From FEN-1350 sp964643355 (GTDB lineage: Bacteria > Planctomycetota > Phycisphaerae > Sedimentisphaerales > Anaerohalosphaeraceae), in assembly GCA_964643355.1 (NCBI GenBank), contig CAZXPW010000017.1, positions 15,295-79,294 of the forward strand: DNA of 64,000 nt, in the 5' to 3' direction. This document shows positions 42,056-51,144 of this stretch, one piece after another. The position numbers were made by a program, and so were the translations under genes. Position 1 is the first letter of the stretch, and every line of letters begins with the position of its first letter. The notes under the pieces were generated by a model. The model ran no database searches and was not told the DNA's origin. It saw only the letters and a list, made by a program, of their open reading frames with translations.

Positions 42056-43324
42056 TTACACATTTCGCCGGACAATTTTGGCTCCGGCAGCATTGAGCTT
42101 TTGTTCGATCTTTTCATAACCCCGATCGATATGATACACACGATTAACGATCGTTTTGCCCTGCGCCGCCAGTCCAGCCAGTACCAGGGCAGCGGAAGCC
42201 CGCAGGTCCGACGCCATGACCGGAGCCGCGATCAACTTTTTCACTCCGGCCACGATCGCCGTAGCGCCTTCCTTGCGTATATTGGCCCCCATGCGAGTCA
42301 ACTCCGCCACATGCATAAACCGATCCGGATAAATCTTCTCGGTAATAATGCTGTTGCCTTCCGCCAGCGCCATCATCGCCATAAATTGCGCCTGAAGGTC
42401 CGTTGGGAATCCCGGAAACGGCTGCGTCGTCACATCGGCCGGTCGAAGCTTGCCTCGCCGCGATACGATGCACCCGTCCCGGGTCGCCTCTACCGTCACG
42501 CCCACCGATTCGAGACGGTCGGTGACCGCTCCCATCATCTCGAGTTGACAATTGCGAAGGCGAACCTTCCCCCCCGTGATTCCGGCGGCCACCATAAAGG
42601 TTCCCGCCTCGATTCGGTCGCCGATCACCCGGTATGTCACCGGATGAAGATGCCGGACGCCTTCGATGGTCAGACGCGGTGATCCGATGCCCCGGATCCG
42701 GGCACCCATCGCGTTGAGAAAATTCGCCAGATCGACCACCTCCGGCTCGCACGCCGCCATTTCGATCACCGTCGTGCCTTTGGCCAGGGTCGCCGCCATC
42801 ATGACATTGTCGGTCCCTAATACCGTAGATCCAAACGGCCCCCCCAGAAAGATCCGTTTCCCCCGCAGCCCCCCTCGCGGCGCCCGCGCGACAATGTAGC
42901 CGTTCTCCAGCGTGATTTTGGCGCCCAATTCCTTCAACCCCCGCAAATGAATATCCACCGGCCGGTCGCCGATCGCGCATCCGCCCGGCATCGATACCTT
43001 GACCACCCCGCACCGCGCCAAGACCGGTCCCAGAATACAGATGCTCGCCCGCATCTTCCGTACGATATCGTAATGTCCGACCGGATTGTCGATCGTCGTC
43101 GTATCGACCACATAATCCCCGCCCCGTCGCTCGGCCCTGGCGCCAAGACTGATCAGCAGATCCTTGAGTACCGTAATATCCGCCAGGTTCGGCACGCCCT
43201 GAATCACCGATTCTCCCGCCCCCAGAATCGCCCCCGCCATGATCGGCAACGCCGCGTTTTTGGATCCGCTGATGGAAAGGGTCCCCTGAAGTCGGACCGG
43301 ACCCTGAATTTCAAATATATCCAT
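42056..43324 (-). CDS. murA: UDP-N-acetylglucosamine 1-carboxyvinyltransferase
   Basis: First committed step of peptidoglycan synthesis. 422 residues, full length. LSISGSKNAALPIMAG has the substrate-binding Lys-Asn, RKMRASICILGPVLAR the conserved Arg, and VSMPGGCAIGDRPVDIHL holds the PEP-binding Cys, so fosfomycin-sensitive chemistry is expected. TEKIYPDRFMHVAEL and the C-terminal ASDLRASAALVLAGLAA signature are intact. A MurA-bearing cell should have peptidoglycan, consistent with current views of planctomycetes. Confidence 0.97.
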   Translation of the reverse strand: MDIFEIQGPVRLQGTLSISGSKNAALPIMAGAILGAGESVIQGVPNLADITVLKDLLISLGARAERRGGDYVVDTTTIDNPVGHYDIVRKMRASICILGPVLARCGVVKVSMPGGCAIGDRPVDIHLRGLKELGAKITLENGYIVARAPRGGLRGKRIFLGGPFGSTVLGTDNVMMAATLAKGTTVIEMAACEPEVVDLANFLNAMGARIRGIGSPRLTIEGVRHLHPVTYRVIGDRIEAGTFMVAAGITGGKVRLRNCQLEMMGAVTDRLESVGVTVEATRDGCIVSRRGKLRPADVTTQPFPGFPTDLQAQFMAMMALAEGNSIITEKIYPDRFMHVAELTRMGANIRKEGATAIVAGVKKLIAAPVMASDLRASAALVLAGLAAQGKTIVNRVYHIDRGYEKIEQKLNAAGAKIVRRNV

Positions 43325-43339
43325 ATCTCGTATCTCCGG

Positions 43340-44218
43340 TTATGCGGATGCGTATCGTTGTTCAATGACCGCTTTGGCCTTTTCGGCATCGATGAATTTT
43401 TCCAGCGCCTTTTGCCGCGCCGCTTCCTGCAGCTCGCGAACGATCGCCTCGCGAACCTGCGACAGCGAACACGGAACCGCCTCCCGCCGATCCGTCACCT
43501 GCGCGATGTGCAGGCCGAATCGCGTTTCAAAAACTGCGCTGACCTCTCCGGTTTGCATCCCAAACACCACATCGTCAAACTCCGGCACCATCTGTCCCCG
43601 CGGGAAAAATCCCAGATCGCCCCCATTGTCCGGACAATCCGAATGTTTCCCGGCCATTTCGGCAAAGTCTGCCTTGCCTCCGGCCAGTTCCTCGTAAATC
43701 CCCCGCATCTCGGTCCGAATCGTCTCGGCATCCCCTTCGGATTTGGGATGCTTGACGATGTGCCGCGCCCGAACCATCTCCGGAATCGTGTATCGATCGC
43801 GGTTTTTTTCGAAGTGCCGCAGGATTTCCTTGTCCGAAGGTGCCGGCACCCCCGCGGCGATCTTCTGCGTCAGCCGTTCAACCTGCAACCGTTCAACAAA
43901 CTGCTCCCGCGCCGTGGCCTCCTGCCCCCCCGCCAGACCCATGTGCCGCAGACATTCGTCCATCCCCCCCGCCTGCGCGACAAACTGCTTCCAGGCGTCC
44001 TCGATCGCTTCCGGCGGCGTCGATTGAAACTCGCGCCGAGCCGCCTGACGCAACAGAACTCCCTCGATCAGATTTTCCCGCGACCATTCCTCCAGTTGCG
44101 CTTCTCGCGCCTCGGCCGGCATATCCGCAAACACCTGTTCATACCGCGGCCGTAACTTCTCCATCTCCGCCCGCACCGCCGACTCTTCGATCGCCTCGCC
44201 GTTCACAGCCCATGCCAT
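43340..44218 (-). CDS. Parvulin-type (PpiC) peptidylprolyl isomerase, apparently cytoplasmic
   Basis: 292 residues from the ATG at 44218 (AGGAACCGGT upstream; the longer frame to 44338 has no site). Helical SurA_N-like region (~1-140), then the parvulin core MVRARHIVKHPKSEGDAETI... GIYEELAGGKADFAEMAGKHSDCPDNGGDLGFFPRGQMVPEFDDVVF... FGLHIAQVTDRRE. No signal peptide or TM is visible, unlike most SurA/PrsA proteins. It lies 15 bp upstream of murA in the same direction. Confidence 0.85.
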   Translation of the reverse strand: MAWAVNGEAIEESAVRAEMEKLRPRYEQVFADMPAEAREAQLEEWSRENLIEGVLLRQAARREFQSTPPEAIEDAWKQFVAQAGGMDECLRHMGLAGGQEATAREQFVERLQVERLTQKIAAGVPAPSDKEILRHFEKNRDRYTIPEMVRARHIVKHPKSEGDAETIRTEMRGIYEELAGGKADFAEMAGKHSDCPDNGGDLGFFPRGQMVPEFDDVVFGMQTGEVSAVFETRFGLHIAQVTDRREAVPCSLSQVREAIVRELQEAARQKALEKFIDAEKAKAVIEQRYASA

Positions 44219-44378
44219 ACCGGTTCCTGTTCCATTCGGATTGTTTGTTGGAGTCGGTATTATAGGCCACGCCGACACGATTGAAAATCCAAAATTCTGC
44301 GATATTGCACAAGTCTGTCCGTTGTCGGTTTCGCGCAATATTTTTGTATCCGGTTACGAAACCGAATATCCTTTTGGA

Positions 44379-45851
44379 TCAGGAATCAGAGGGTGGTCCG
44401 GAACCGTTCAGGTGTTGAAACTGCCCGTAAACGACATCATGGAACATGCGCTTTTTTACGCCCATGTAGGCGTCATGCCAGTACTGAAGCATTTCCGGCG
44501 AATACGGCTCCCCCTCCGGATGCTGCCGCGTGTAGTGCATGAGGGTTTTGTCGTAATATTCGAGTCCACCGTGGCAGGTCCGGTCTGAACCAAAGATCCA
44601 CCAGGCCAGAGCGACCCAGGGACCCGCCTTGAGATGATCATAGTAGGACTGCATGGTCTCGACGGGGGTGGTGTATGTGGACGCGTCGCCTTTCGATGGG
44701 CCCAACTGACCACAGGCGCCGATGTACCACATCTCCGCGTTGGTTGCGCCGGCCAGTTCGATGGCGCTCATCAATGCGTGAGTATCATTCCAGCATTCCG
44801 GGGTCCAGGTCTTGGGATCGTGGCTGTCGGTGCAGACCTCAACCCGAACTCCTTCCGGATAGTATTTCGTGCGGATGCGCTGCCATTCGTCCGAATGGGC
44901 GCGGACTTTTTCGCGAGGGATGGACAGGTCTGCGGGATCGAAGGGACTGGACGGGTGGAACCAGTAATGATAGACATCCACGCCGATGGCCTGGGTGTTG
45001 GGTGGGAGTTTGACTCGCCGATGCCGGTCCACATCGGTCTGCGTAGCGGCATAGCAGCTGTCATAGTTCAAGGCCGCATAGCCCAGCATGTTGTACCAAC
45101 CCTTGATGTGCCGGAAGGGTTGTTCGCCATCCAAAGTTCGCAGGCGGATCAATCGGTCGTAATCGCCATAGACCTTTTCGAGGCCTACGGTTCCCAAACC
45201 GCATTCCCCTTCGTCGCCGAGCTTGCACGCAAGAAGGTTGTTGATGAGCTGCCGGCCGGTGGCATGTTGACCCTCCGGACTGACGAACTCCCGGTCTCGA
45301 TGTTCCCACAGCTTCTCCAGGATGTGCTGAAACTGGAGGTACGGCTCGACAGCGGATTTCTCTCCGTTGTAGTAGCACCGCACGACGAGCAATTGCCGAT
45401 GATGAAACGCCCGGATCATGAGGTTGATCAACTCGTCGCGCCATTCATCTTCCCGGGCGTAGAGCATGATCGCAGTGGACCATTGGCTCGCCAGATCAAT
45501 CCGACGCAGGTTCTCCGCGTGATAGGCGGCCAACGGTTGATCGCCTGACCACTTCATCAGGTAATATTCCATCAGATAGGGCAAAATTCCCAGCCCGGCT
45601 TTCGGCGGGTAGGTACGAATCGGTACATAAGCATAACTGACCACATCGCCACGGACATAACCGGGCGGCAAGCCATACGCGTCACCCAACTGCGCGGAGG
45701 ACGGGGCGGCGGCAATGGAGCCGTTGTTGCCGGTCTTCAAGGGCCTGGGCACGGCACAGGAAATAACGCCGCCACAGGCAGCGACTGCGGCGGCCTGTGT
45801 GGCTGCGATCAAAAAAGTGCGACGATCCAGTTGATCTTTGGACATTTCCAT
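44379..45851 (-). CDS. Tat-exported protein with possible TIM-barrel glycosidase-like domain
   Basis: 490 residues. Twin-arginine signal DRRTFLIAATQAAAVAACGG near the N-terminus, with ISC at its end that could be a lipobox. The body has features of a (beta/alpha)8 enzyme: IGVDVYHYWFHPSSPFDP, RVEVCTDSHDPKTWTPE, WYIGACGQLGP, WVALAWWIFGSDRTCHGG. No family is recognised with certainty and catalytic residues cannot be named. Tat export implies folding before secretion, which suits type II secretion encoded upstream on the same strand. The start is one of two ATGs (45851 or 45845). Confidence 0.65.
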   Translation of the reverse strand: MEMSKDQLDRRTFLIAATQAAAVAACGGVISCAVPRPLKTGNNGSIAAAPSSAQLGDAYGLPPGYVRGDVVSYAYVPIRTYPPKAGLGILPYLMEYYLMKWSGDQPLAAYHAENLRRIDLASQWSTAIMLYAREDEWRDELINLMIRAFHHRQLLVVRCYYNGEKSAVEPYLQFQHILEKLWEHRDREFVSPEGQHATGRQLINNLLACKLGDEGECGLGTVGLEKVYGDYDRLIRLRTLDGEQPFRHIKGWYNMLGYAALNYDSCYAATQTDVDRHRRVKLPPNTQAIGVDVYHYWFHPSSPFDPADLSIPREKVRAHSDEWQRIRTKYYPEGVRVEVCTDSHDPKTWTPECWNDTHALMSAIELAGATNAEMWYIGACGQLGPSKGDASTYTTPVETMQSYYDHLKAGPWVALAWWIFGSDRTCHGGLEYYDKTLMHYTRQHPEGEPYSPEMLQYWHDAYMGVKKRMFHDVVYGQFQHLNGSGPPSDS

Positions 45852-45925
45852 AAGATGACGAATCCACTGTCCTTCCGTATAAAGAGATGTCGAATGAAGC
45901 CGTCTTTCAAAACCAAACCCGGAAA

Positions 45926-46429
45926 TCAGAAATAATAGGTCAGCTTGAAACTGGTATCCCAGGAATCCTTGGCGCCCTTCATTCGCGTCAGCGTCAGTTC
46001 GTTGCATTCCAGGTCCGGCCACAGCGTCAGCATCCGGGACAAAAATCCCGTTAATTTTACAATATCAACATTCTTGATCTTGATATCCGCGGTCTGAACC
46101 AGCTTGCCCTCTTTGGGCGAGGCCTTCTTGCTGGTAACCTCATACTGGTTGGCGGCAATCGAGTACTCCCGGGCCAGTCGGTCCATCGCCGTGGAATAGT
46201 CGAAATCGCTGCTTCGTTCTTTCTTGTCCTTGTTGCTCAACCGTTCCGGATCGAGTGAAAGAATGTTTAACAGCGCCCCCTGCGAAATCTTGTATTCGGA
46301 CTCAAAGTCCGCCTTCTTTTTGGCCGCCGCCGGTTCGCTGACCAGTCCCGAATACAAAACCCACGCGCCCAGCAGGATCGGCGCCGCGACAAAATAGGTG
46401 TTCCGATTCTTGATCCATTCGCCGTTCAT
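45926..46429 (-). CDS. gspM: Type II secretion protein M-like (GspM/PilO-like)
   Basis: 167 residues: cytoplasmic stub, one TM (~13-30, YFVAAPILLGAWVLYSGLV), then a periplasmic part with a coiled segment and a ferredoxin-like alpha/beta end (VQTADIKIKNVDIVKLTGFLSRMLTLWPDLECNELTLTRMK). Sequence similarity to GspM is weak; the call rests on topology and on its place directly after gspL (4-bp overlap). Last gene of the gsp run. Confidence 0.65.
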   Translation of the reverse strand: MNGEWIKNRNTYFVAAPILLGAWVLYSGLVSEPAAAKKKADFESEYKISQGALLNILSLDPERLSNKDKKERSSDFDYSTAMDRLAREYSIAANQYEVTSKKASPKEGKLVQTADIKIKNVDIVKLTGFLSRMLTLWPDLECNELTLTRMKGAKDSWDTSFKLTYYF

Positions 46430-47925
46430 TTCTTGGCCTCCTGCGGCTTTGCCGGTTTGAGGGGAACGGGCTTTCCCGATTCCAGGCCGATCTGAAATTC
46501 GTCCCTGTTTCCCGCTTCTTTATGCTGAACATGGGTGGGGTTTAATTTTCCCCCCGTCTTGAACGCCTCCATCATCGCCAGCGTCTGCGAACGCCCGTTC
46601 GTCGATCCTTTCAGCGTGATGCTCTTGGGGGCGATTTTGATCTGGTCGATCTCCAGTCCCACCTTGTTTGCCGACTGCCCTTCCGCCACCTGCATGGCCG
46701 TATTCAATCCCTCCAGAATATAGGTCAGCCGTGAAACCACCGAGTTCTCATCCCCGGATCCAAGACCTTTGGCGGCCTTCTCCAGTTGGTTCAGCGTCCG
46801 CATCAGCTTGCCGGACACCTTCTCCGTCGTCGGCAGCTTGTCGCTGTTCATGACCGGCGCATAATCCGCAAGAAGTTTGTCCTTCAATTCCTGAATCGCC
46901 CGATTGTGCCGCGACGCCTGCGCCTGCAGGTTCAATCCGATCGCCAGCAGGATCACCGCCGCCGACACGCACACCGTTCGCAGCGCCTTCTCCAATACCT
47001 TGCGCCGCCCCTGATAGGGAACCGTATCCGCCCGGAAGTCTGCCCGCCGGGTCCGGGTCACCGGCAAAGCCGCCGCATAGGCCGCCAGATACGCTGCCGG
47101 CGGGGTCCCATCCGCCAACAGGGACGGTCCGCCCCCCGTCAGTTTGATCCCGTCGACGATCTCCACCGGCATCCCGATTCGTTCGGATAAAACCGCCGTT
47201 TCCAGTCCATCGACGGATCCGGCGATGAAGATCCCCGTAAAGGATCCACCCGCGTTCATCGCCGCGATCGTCAGCGGGATCTCCCGAGACAGGGTCTGCG
47301 TTTTGGTGGAACTGGCCGACAGCACAAAACTGCGAACCCTCGGGTGTCCGGCGTCGTTGAAGCTCAGAATATAACAGGTCTTTTCGCCAAACACGACAAA
47401 CAGCGGCCGCATCGCTTCCGGTGTCACAAAGCACTGCTGAAAAAACCTCGCCAGACACAAAATGTCCGGTTCCACCGTCTCCGGATCGAACCCGGCCGAC
47501 AGAATCCCCTGAATGATCTCCAGCATCCCCGTCCGATCGCTGGTATAAACCGCCACCGACGATCCGGCGGCGTCGCTGTCCGTTATCGAAAAGGTGATCG
47601 CCAGGTTTGTCGCGTCGGTCGCAATCGCTTCTTCGGTGTCGAACTTGATCGTGTTGGCGATCTGCTTGTAATCCGTAAACGCGGTATGCAGATTGTGCTG
47701 CGTATACACGGCCGCATCCACCGCGACAAAGCAGTCCGCCGTGGAAATCCCCCGTCGCCGGACCTCCTCCATCAGCATCCGGGCCATTTCCGCCGAGGGT
47801 CGGTCCGTCTCCGATTTTACCGTAAAGGCCTGCGCAACCGTCGGATGCGCGCCCCGGCTCGCCAGAGACACCGCCGTAACCGATTGCCGGCTCCAGTACA
47901 TTCCCAATCGAGTCTGTTGTTCCAC
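46426..47925 (-). CDS. gspL: Type II secretion protein L-like (PilM-type cytoplasmic domain + TM + periplasmic domain)
   Basis: 499 residues. The cytoplasmic actin-like PilM/GspL domain occupies ~1-290 (RLGMYWSRQSVTAVSL... CFVAVDAAVYTQHNLH... FVVFGEKTCYILSF... GIFIAGSVDGLE). A TM lies at ~325-345 (TVCVSAAVILLAIGLNLQAQ), then a periplasmic coiled and alpha/beta domain. It recruits GspE to the membrane. The GTG at 47925 with GAGGGAG upstream is preferred; the longer frame would start inside the repeat at 47946-47976. Confidence 0.8.
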   Translation of the reverse strand: MEQQTRLGMYWSRQSVTAVSLASRGAHPTVAQAFTVKSETDRPSAEMARMLMEEVRRRGISTADCFVAVDAAVYTQHNLHTAFTDYKQIANTIKFDTEEAIATDATNLAITFSITDSDAAGSSVAVYTSDRTGMLEIIQGILSAGFDPETVEPDILCLARFFQQCFVTPEAMRPLFVVFGEKTCYILSFNDAGHPRVRSFVLSASSTKTQTLSREIPLTIAAMNAGGSFTGIFIAGSVDGLETAVLSERIGMPVEIVDGIKLTGGGPSLLADGTPPAAYLAAYAAALPVTRTRRADFRADTVPYQGRRKVLEKALRTVCVSAAVILLAIGLNLQAQASRHNRAIQELKDKLLADYAPVMNSDKLPTTEKVSGKLMRTLNQLEKAAKGLGSGDENSVVSRLTYILEGLNTAMQVAEGQSANKVGLEIDQIKIAPKSITLKGSTNGRSQTLAMMEAFKTGGKLNPTHVQHKEAGNRDEFQIGLESGKPVPLKPAKPQEAKK

Positions 47926-47945
47926 GCAATCTCCCTCAATTCTCG

Positions 47946-47976
47946 CAATAGTCAATCGTCAATGTTCAATAGTCAA
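47946..47976 (-). repeat. AT-rich repeat copy 1, between gspK and gspL
   Basis: 31 bp of CAATAGTCAATCGTCAATGT-type sequence just upstream of the gspL ribosome site. The first 25 bp match copy 55691-55715 at 24 positions and are clearly related to the inverted repeats at 53402-53433 and 53834-53865. Confidence 0.75.
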
Positions 47977-47981
47977 ACTTT

Positions 47982-49388
47982 TTACCGTATATCCACCATG
48001 GCGAGGGTCTGGATCGATTTGTCGTTCTTGATCACCGCCGCCAGCGACGACGCCGTCGCCGCTCCGCACCGCGCCGTCACTCGGATCGTCAGGCAATTGC
48101 TCGTCGTCGTGATATACGGCAACGCCTTCCGGATCGACTCGCCATAGGTATAGAGTTTGTCCTGAAGCTCGTTGGTGTCTTTGAAGGGCTTTTCCCGCCG
48201 TTGTTTGATGATCCCGTCGGCGATCTCAATATAATTGCCGCCGAACAGGAATGCCGCCTCCAGGACATGCCGGGGAGCCGTGTTGATGTTGACCTGCGTG
48301 GCGCCCCACAATCCCAAATACTTGATCGGGGCCTCGTAGCGTTTGCCCGTGTTTTGCAGGGGCTGAGCCAGCGACTCCAGGTCGATCAGCGAGCTGGTAA
48401 GCAACCGAATAAAGTCGCTGCTGTTGGCGACGGCCGTGCGCTGCTGTTGCACGGTGATCGTCGTCGGGGTGCGGCTTTCGGCGGTTCTGGATCCCCCTGT
48501 GCCCGTCTCCGTGGTTCGACGGGTCGTGCCGCCGGCCGGCGCCGGAACCGTCACGGAGAACGGTTTGGGTTTCAGGGAAAAGGCCTTCTTGTCCGCAATG
48601 ACCGCAAGCCGTTGCTGCAGATCCCGGATCTGATCCCGGCTCATCTGCATCCACTCGCAAAACAATTCCGTCGAGTCTTCGGCCGCCCGTCGGACTTCCG
48701 AATTGTCCGTAAACGACCACACCAGCGGCAACTTGGCGTTTTCGTCGGCGATCTCCACGCGGACCTTCGCGTCCCCCAGCTCAAATTCGAGGGGCTTGCT
48801 CACAAACGGCCACTCGGGTCCGTACGGCCCCGGAACCTCGGTCAAATTCGGATCGACCAGCGCCATCCGTTCGGTCGCCGTCATCTCCGAGTCTGAGGTC
48901 CGGGAATTCGGGTCACGACTTGAGCTGCCGGTTTTGATCAGATTCGTCAGCCCCTTGAACAGATCCTTTCCCAGCCCCCCGCTGGACAGTTCGTCGGCCC
49001 CTTCCTCGGCCGCTTTCTCCATCGCCAACTGGGCTTTGTACAGGGCCCAGTCGGTCAGGTATTGTTCGTATTCGGCCTTATCTTTAATAAACAGGTCCGA
49101 AAAATCCGGTTCGTCTTTCCGCGTAATCAACTTCAGTTCCAGCGAATTCAGGGACAGCATCGCGTATTTCATCCCCGAATCGCAGGCATAACGGGCGTTC
49201 TGATAATCGATCATGTACTGTTGCCGATGTCGCACCAGCGAAATTCGCGACACCAGCCCATACACCAGCCCCGTCAACACCACCAGCGCCACCAGCGTGA
49301 CAAACAACGCCAGTCCGCCCGACCGTCGCCGGGTCCAGCCGAAGGATCGAATTGTCCGGGTTTCGGGTTTCATGATCAGGGGGATCAC
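47982..49388 (-). CDS. gspK: Type II secretion minor pseudopilin K
   Basis: 468 residues. N-terminal hydrophobic helix GGLALFVTLVALVVLTGLVYGL (no Glu at +5, as usual for GspK-type pseudopilins), then YARYACDSGMKYAML-like helix (YQNARYACDSGMKYAM). The globular part carries VRVEIADENAKLPL, a ~50-residue Thr/Arg-rich insert, and TQVNINTAPRHVLEAAF, the helix-hairpin-helix segment typical of GspK. It caps the pseudopilus tip with I and J. The start is GTG 49388 (overlapping gspJ) or ATG 49373. Confidence 0.88.
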   Translation of the reverse strand: MIPLIMKPETRTIRSFGWTRRRSGGLALFVTLVALVVLTGLVYGLVSRISLVRHRQQYMIDYQNARYACDSGMKYAMLSLNSLELKLITRKDEPDFSDLFIKDKAEYEQYLTDWALYKAQLAMEKAAEEGADELSSGGLGKDLFKGLTNLIKTGSSSRDPNSRTSDSEMTATERMALVDPNLTEVPGPYGPEWPFVSKPLEFELGDAKVRVEIADENAKLPLVWSFTDNSEVRRAAEDSTELFCEWMQMSRDQIRDLQQRLAVIADKKAFSLKPKPFSVTVPAPAGGTTRRTTETGTGGSRTAESRTPTTITVQQQRTAVANSSDFIRLLTSSLIDLESLAQPLQNTGKRYEAPIKYLGLWGATQVNINTAPRHVLEAAFLFGGNYIEIADGIIKQRREKPFKDTNELQDKLYTYGESIRKALPYITTTSNCLTIRVTARCGAATASSLAAVIKNDKSIQTLAMVDIR

Positions 49389-50272
49389 CTCATCCGTTCG
49401 GATTCTTTCGGTCGGCTGGCGGGGGGCTCGGAACCGGTTTTTTTCGCGGATGCGGCCTGCGTCGAATCCTTCGACGCCTGTTCCGCCGATTCGCCCATCG
49501 TCTCGATGTTCACCGCGTTCGGATCGGCCGTGTCAAAATCGCTCAGATCAAAATCCTTCTTGACAAACTGGAAGGTCAGCCGTCTCGTCCGATCGATGGC
49601 GATCGTCCGGACGAACAGATTTTTTTCCGAGATGATCCAGTCCCCGGTATCGGTCTGCTCCGGCGGCCCGAACGACAGCAAGACCCGGATGGCCTTGGGC
49701 AACTCGGGCTGGTTCCATGCCGGCAGCAGCGTCTCGCCGCTGGGGACAAGAAACTCAAAATGCGTGATCCCCGTCGCCAGCGGGACATACTGCTCGATCC
49801 CCTGCCCTTCCTTGTCGATCTTGTCGCGATCGATCAATCCGTCCTCCAGGCGGATCCCGCTGTGGGCCCGGTAGAGAATCAGCGAATTGGTGAACGGATC
49901 ATAATCGCTTTGCCAGATGATCCGCTCGGCGATCTGCGCCTGGGTCGTGGGTTTGTCCCCATAGAACCGATTCTCGATGATTAACTGCGAGATATTGTAC
50001 CCGTTCTTGAGCTTGTTGCGGACGATCACCGAGGTGTCGAATCCCGGCCGGGCCAGCCGATCCAGATCCTCCGCGATCCGCTGCAGGATTTCCCGGGGCA
50101 GCTCGCCCTGGTCCAGGTTCCCGTCGATCGCCGCCACATTCCGCCGAACGCTCGAATACACGCTCATCGTCGCCATCACGATCATCGCCGTGATCGTCAG
50201 CACCGTCAGCATCTCGATCAGCGAAAAACCCGCCGATTCGTCCCTTCGCTCGATGGCTTCCGATCGATTCAT
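49385..50272 (-). CDS. gspJ: Type II secretion minor pseudopilin J
   Basis: 295 residues; prepilin motif SAG|FSLIEMLTVLTITAMIVMA (Glu +5). The globular domain has RIAEDLDRLARPGF, IIWQSDYDPFTNSLILYRAHSG and VPLATGITHFEFLV as in GspJ. A ~70-residue Ser/Ala/Glu-rich tail extends the protein beyond the usual ~200. Overlaps gspI and gspK by 4 bp on each side. Confidence 0.85.
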   Translation of the reverse strand: MNRSEAIERRDESAGFSLIEMLTVLTITAMIVMATMSVYSSVRRNVAAIDGNLDQGELPREILQRIAEDLDRLARPGFDTSVIVRNKLKNGYNISQLIIENRFYGDKPTTQAQIAERIIWQSDYDPFTNSLILYRAHSGIRLEDGLIDRDKIDKEGQGIEQYVPLATGITHFEFLVPSGETLLPAWNQPELPKAIRVLLSFGPPEQTDTGDWIISEKNLFVRTIAIDRTRRLTFQFVKKDFDLSDFDTADPNAVNIETMGESAEQASKDSTQAASAKKTGSEPPASRPKESERMR

Positions 50273-51144
50273 CGGCCCCCTTTCGATCCCTCAACTTCGT
50301 CGAGAAAATCCTGCAACAACTGATCCTCGGCGCTGAGGGGTTCCTTCCTTGAATTCGACGGTTCATTTCGGTCGTCGGATCGCCCTTCGGTTTTCCCCCC
50401 GGTCGAATCCGAAACGCCCGCGCGGTTTTCTGCGGCCGGATTCTCCCGCCGCCACTGGTCAAACTGAACCCAGTTGAAACCGATCGAGTCCAGCCACTCG
50501 TATTCTTTCACCCGCAACGACGCCATCAAATCGGCAAACAACGCCGGATCGTATTCATACTCGCTGATCCACCTCCGTTTTTGCCGGGCCTGTTCATTCA
50601 AGATCGTCGTATAGGTTTTCAGATCCCCCCCCTTGTCCCGCAGAAATCTCCGGATCGCCTCCTGTTCCTGAACGGTCTGGTCGTTCTCGTTGAGCAGATC
50701 CAGGTACTCGCTCTCGCGTTTGCGCTGGTCGAGAATCTGCTGGATCTGTTTGTCCGACAGGCCCGTCAGCCAGTGCGTCAGCGTCACCGTCCGGCTCTCG
50801 CCGGAGCTGTCCACATAGGAGGCCGTACAAACCGCCTGGATCCACATCTTGCCGGTCACCGGTTCGTCGAAGGATTCGACCGTTGTTTCCCACTCGATAT
50901 CCGGATGGAGCGGATCGGTCCCGAAATCCGAAGTTTCTGAAACCGTCGTCAGACTCAGGAGATTTTCCATGTTTTCCCTGGCGACCTCGAACGCCTGCGT
51001 CCGTTTGCGCAGATCGATCGCCGTCGCGATCGCCTGGTTCATCGCCATCAGCGCCGTCGCGCAGATCGTCCCCAGGATCAGCAGCGCCGTCACCACCTCC
51101 AGCAGCGTAAATCCGTTCCGGATTGTCGGTTTAGAACAGGACAT
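50269..51144 (-). CDS. gspI: Type II secretion minor pseudopilin I with long C-terminal extension
   Basis: 291 residues; RNG|FTLLEVVTALLILGTICATAL prepilin helix and VARENMENLLSL, then a GspI-like sheet (WIQAVCTASYVDSSGESRTVTLTHWLTGL) ending near residue 130, where typical GspI stops. The other ~160 residues are charged and helical (KQIQQILDQRKRESEYLDLL...) with an acidic Asp/Glu-rich end. Assigned as I from gene order H-I-J-K. Overlaps gspH by 14 bp. Confidence 0.78.
   Translation of the reverse strand: MSCSKPTIRNGFTLLEVVTALLILGTICATALMAMNQAIATAIDLRKRTQAFEVARENMENLLSLTTVSETSDFGTDPLHPDIEWETTVESFDEPVTGKMWIQAVCTASYVDSSGESRTVTLTHWLTGLSDKQIQQILDQRKRESEYLDLLNENDQTVQEQEAIRRFLRDKGGDLKTYTTILNEQARQKRRWISEYEYDPALFADLMASLRVKEYEWLDSIGFNWVQFDQWRRENPAAENRAGVSDSTGGKTEGRSDDRNEPSNSRKEPLSAEDQLLQDFLDEVEGSKGGR

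Noticed and set aside
42947..44155. 402-codon plus-strand frame
   Set aside because: Antisense to murA and the parvulin gene; Arg/Pro-rich shadow without ribosome site.
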